NCBI RefSeq assembly: GCF_030317035.1
Contig: NZ_JASZYK010000019.1
Location: 61,475-125,474 of the forward strand
Direction of reading: 5' to 3'
Length of the DNA: 64,000 nucleotides
From: Variovorax sp. J22G73
GTDB lineage: Bacteria; Pseudomonadota; Gammaproteobacteria; Burkholderiales; Burkholderiaceae_C
The translations under genes were made by a program, and so were the position numbers. Shown here in pieces: positions 61,818 to 64,000 of this stretch (position 1 is the first letter of the stretch; each line of letters opens with the position of its first letter). The notes beneath the pieces are model-generated. The model was given only the letters and a program-made list of their open reading frames with translations. It had not been told where the DNA came from and did not search any database.

Positions 61818-63404
61818 CTATTGGATGGTCACGCCGAAGCAGGTGTTCGCGGCGGAGTTGTTGAGGTCGTTGATCACCAGCACATAGGGGCCGGGCGACA
61901 GCCTGAGCGATCCCGAGTTCCGGCCGACCACGCCGCCCTGGTAGACCGCGAAATTGGGATTCGCCCCTGCCGGCGCGCTGACGCTGAACTGGTACGCGCG
62001 ATTGGCGGGCGCCGTGAAGCTCACATAGGCATAGCTTCCGAGTTTGTTCCCCGTCCGCGGGGCGGGGTCCGCCGCGTTCGTCACGCAAGCCTGGATGGCG
62101 CCGCCTCCAACCGTGGCCGGCTTGTACATCGGTAACGCGGCCGGCACGCCGCCGTCGTTGCTCTCCGCGCCGCCGTAGGCGTCGTTGGCAGCGCTGATGT
62201 TCTGGCCCGTCAGCAACGCGTTCAGCGCGGACGCGCTGCCAGTCGCGGCACTGTTGAATGCCGCGGCGAACGGATGGATCGAGGTCACCGGCGCGCCGCC
62301 CTTGAACAGTGCATTCGTCATCGTGTCGTGGATCGGCTTGAAACCCACCTGCTGGTTCAGGTTCCAGAAAATCGACTGGATCGATGTTTCCCGGAACCAT
62401 CCCGGATTCGACGCGGGCCCCTTCGACAGGTCGAGGTTGCTGCCCTGGGCCTGGCCGGGGCCACCCGAATCGACATAGTTCCGCCGCCCGAGCGCAATGC
62501 CCGACCAGCCATTGCCCCACCCCTCGGAGAACGCGAGCCGGCGGTCGATCAGGTCCGCCGTAGAGTGCTCGCCGCCGGGTGAATCGTCGCGGCTGAACGC
62601 CGACTGGTAGTAGTGGCCCCACTCGTGCGCGATCACGGGCGCGTCGAATTCGTCGGTGTCCACGTCTTCCTTGCCGAGCACGTAGATTTCCGCGCCCGAA
62701 CTCTGGGCGATGAAGAAGGTGGTGCCGATCTGCCCCAACGCGACGCTGCCGCCAGCGTTCGTGTTGCTGACGCTCCAGAACACCTTCAGCGACGGAAACG
62801 CCGTCGCCGGCGCCACCGACAACACCTTCTGCATCGCGATGTAGACCGTGTCCATCACGGCGAACGGTGCCGACACGCGCTGGCCGGTGTAGCTGGAGCC
62901 GCCCCAACCGCTGGGCGCGTGCAGGTCGCGGGTCAGCGCCGCGGCGCCCGTGGAGAACGCCGACGACTGCATGGAATAGATGGCGCTCGACTGCGTGTTG
63001 TCCCGCACGGTGACGTCCCAGGTCGCGCCCGGCCCGGGGCGCGTCAGCTGCGTGCGCACGCGTACGGTGACGGTCGTGTTCCCCGGCACGCTCACGGCAT
63101 AGGCTCCACTGTCGTCGGTCGAAGTGACCACCAGTTGGTTGCCGCTGGTGTCGAGCACCTCGACGTAGGCGCCGCGCACCGGCTTGGACGTGGTGTCGGC
63201 GTACACGAGGGCGCCGTTGACGTTGGGCACCGACTCGTAGGTGGCGGTGCCGCTCAAGGTGACGGGGTTCGTCGTGGGGACGGGCAGGGGCAGCAAGGGC
63301 ACGCCACCACCGCCGCCTCCCCCACCACCGCCGCAGGCGACCAGCAACGCCGCGGTCGCGATGCAAGCGACCAGGCCCGACTCAAAGGAGAACTTCTGTC
63401 TCAT
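61818..63404 (-). CDS. Metalloprotease-like lipoprotein with Gly tract
   Basis: 528 residues. The start MRQKFSFES gives a lipoprotein signal with LLVAC (Cys24). A run of ten glycines (25-34), encoded by GGN repeats, follows the lipid anchor. A carboxypeptidase-regulatory-like beta domain is at about 50-125. The zinc motif HEWGHYYQ lies at 260-267, and a possible third ligand is Glu294 in AFSEGWGNG. A C-terminal domain (about 430-528) resembles a bacterial pre-peptidase domain. Probably a surface zinc protease; the substrate is unknown. Its position between rpsJ and rplC is unusual. Confidence 0.82.
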   Translation of the reverse strand: MRQKFSFESGLVACIATAALLVACGGGGGGGGGGVPLLPLPVPTTNPVTLSGTATYESVPNVNGALVYADTTSKPVRGAYVEVLDTSGNQLVVTSTDDSGAYAVSVPGNTTVTVRVRTQLTRPGPGATWDVTVRDNTQSSAIYSMQSSAFSTGAAALTRDLHAPSGWGGSSYTGQRVSAPFAVMDTVYIAMQKVLSVAPATAFPSLKVFWSVSNTNAGGSVALGQIGTTFFIAQSSGAEIYVLGKEDVDTDEFDAPVIAHEWGHYYQSAFSRDDSPGGEHSTADLIDRRLAFSEGWGNGWSGIALGRRNYVDSGGPGQAQGSNLDLSKGPASNPGWFRETSIQSIFWNLNQQVGFKPIHDTMTNALFKGGAPVTSIHPFAAAFNSAATGSASALNALLTGQNISAANDAYGGAESNDGGVPAALPMYKPATVGGGAIQACVTNAADPAPRTGNKLGSYAYVSFTAPANRAYQFSVSAPAGANPNFAVYQGGVVGRNSGSLRLSPGPYVLVINDLNNSAANTCFGVTIQ

Positions 63405-63498
63405 ATCTTTTGCTGCCCTCATTTCAGCCCCGGCCAATGCGCTGAGGAATACCGGTGCGGGAGGATGCCACAGAAGGAGAGCAACTGTTAAGAACAGA

Positions 63499-63530
63499 AA
63501 AGCCCGCCTGCATTTCTGCAGGCGGGCTTT
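63499..63530 (-). terminator. Terminator after rpsJ
   Basis: AAAGCCCGCCTGCA and TGCAGGCGGGCTTT, 14-bp perfect arms around TTTC, then a T-rich run on the minus strand. It lies 25 bp after the rpsJ stop and separates tuf-rpsJ from the protease and rplC genes. Confidence 0.92.
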
Positions 63531-63554
63531 GTCAGGAGACGACGCGGGGTCGAA

Positions 63555-63869
63555 TCACTGCAGCTTGATCTCGACGTCGACGCCAGCCGGCAGGTCGAGC
63601 TTCATCAGCGCGTCCACGGTCTTGTCGGTCGGGTCGACGATGTCCATCAGGCGCTGGTGGGTGCGGATTTCCAGCTGGTCGCGCGACGTCTTGTTGACGT
63701 GCGGCGAACGCAGGATGTCGAAGCGCTTCATGCGGGTCGGCAGGGGCACGGGGCCCTTGACGATCGCGCCGGTGCGCTTGGCGGTGTCCACGATTTCAGC
63801 GGCCGATTGGTCGATAAGCTTGTAGTCAAATGCCTTCAGGCGGATGCGGATTTTTTGCTTGGTAGCCAT
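63555..63869 (-). CDS. rpsJ: 30S ribosomal protein S10
   Basis: 104 residues. KIRIRLKAFDYKLIDQSAAEIVDTAKRTGA and PLPTRMKRFDILRSPHVNKTSRDQ match S10. It follows tuf by 21 bp and is ended by its own terminator. Confidence 0.97.
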   Translation of the reverse strand: MATKQKIRIRLKAFDYKLIDQSAAEIVDTAKRTGAIVKGPVPLPTRMKRFDILRSPHVNKTSRDQLEIRTHQRLMDIVDPTDKTVDALMKLDLPAGVDVEIKLQ

Positions 63870-63890
63870 GGTGATTCCTTTGCGTGCCGC

Positions 63891-64000
<110 letters not shown>

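Noticed and set aside
61801..63366. Long frame extending the secreted protein upstream
   Set aside because: The signal peptide begins at 61800. The upstream residues are a shadow of the metalloprotease-like gene.

Overview
The window is GC-rich, densely coding DNA from a betaproteobacterium of the Burkholderiales. The family Comamonadaceae, and a Variovorax-like genome in particular, fits best. The assignment rests on gene order (dat-ybeD-lipB-lipA beside the atp operon, an S10 ribosomal operon beginning at tuf-rpsJ, an EIIA-HPr-EI phosphotransfer cluster) and on the style of the proteins. It is an inference from reading, not from a database search. I see no rRNA, tRNA, CRISPR array, insertion sequence or prophage.

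Layout. 1-3457 (minus): a DNA-repair cluster of exonuclease, ATP-dependent ligase and DEXH helicase (helicase cut by the window edge), joined by ATGA overlaps and carrying REP-like palindromes inside its coding ends. 3555-4893: a DUF3617 protein and a PAP2 phosphatase. 4919-10972 (minus): a sugar module with ROK regulator, ABC ATPase, permease, binding protein and Gfo/Idh/MocA dehydrogenase. 11155-18882 (minus): the complete atpIBEFHAGDC operon, with a small lipoprotein gene between atpG and atpD. 19038-23256 (plus): dat, ybeD, a metallo-beta-lactamase-fold lipoprotein, lipB and lipA. 23327-31554: baeRS divergent from a three-gene RND efflux operon. 31600-33937: a YidB/DUF937-like protein and an acyl-CoA synthetase. 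33975-41145 (plus): a sensor kinase and sigma54-type response regulator, then two tandem dyads and a sigma54-like promoter, then an operon of two tandem-repeat proteins flanking two transporters. 41226-43022: an AraC regulator and a DMT exporter separated by a REP pair. 43143-46119: an orphan small protein, zwf and a zinc-free MDR oxidoreductase. 46274-50408 (minus): a Spy-like lipoprotein, DUF4260 protein, membrane protein and two-component system, plus a small repeat protein sharing the same upstream box. 50549-53064 (minus): ptsI, ptsH and EIIA. 53187-55919: a lipoprotein, a TlpA-like thioredoxin, a GNAT acetyltransferase and a peroxiredoxin. 56002-64000 (minus): the S10 ribosomal operon and the tuf end. 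It is split by a metalloprotease-like lipoprotein and a secreted protein between rpsJ and rplC, and it ends after rpsQ.

The housekeeping blocks are conventional. The most interesting material is: (i) the sigma54-controlled 37-41 kb module, whose two end genes share a four-times-repeated unrecognised domain; (ii) a direct-repeat box shared by the Spy-like operon and its neighbour; (iii) 38-39-38 bp inverted REP pairs, one of them read as the N-terminus of a helicase; (iv) the interrupted S10 operon with a leader able to form competing hairpins.
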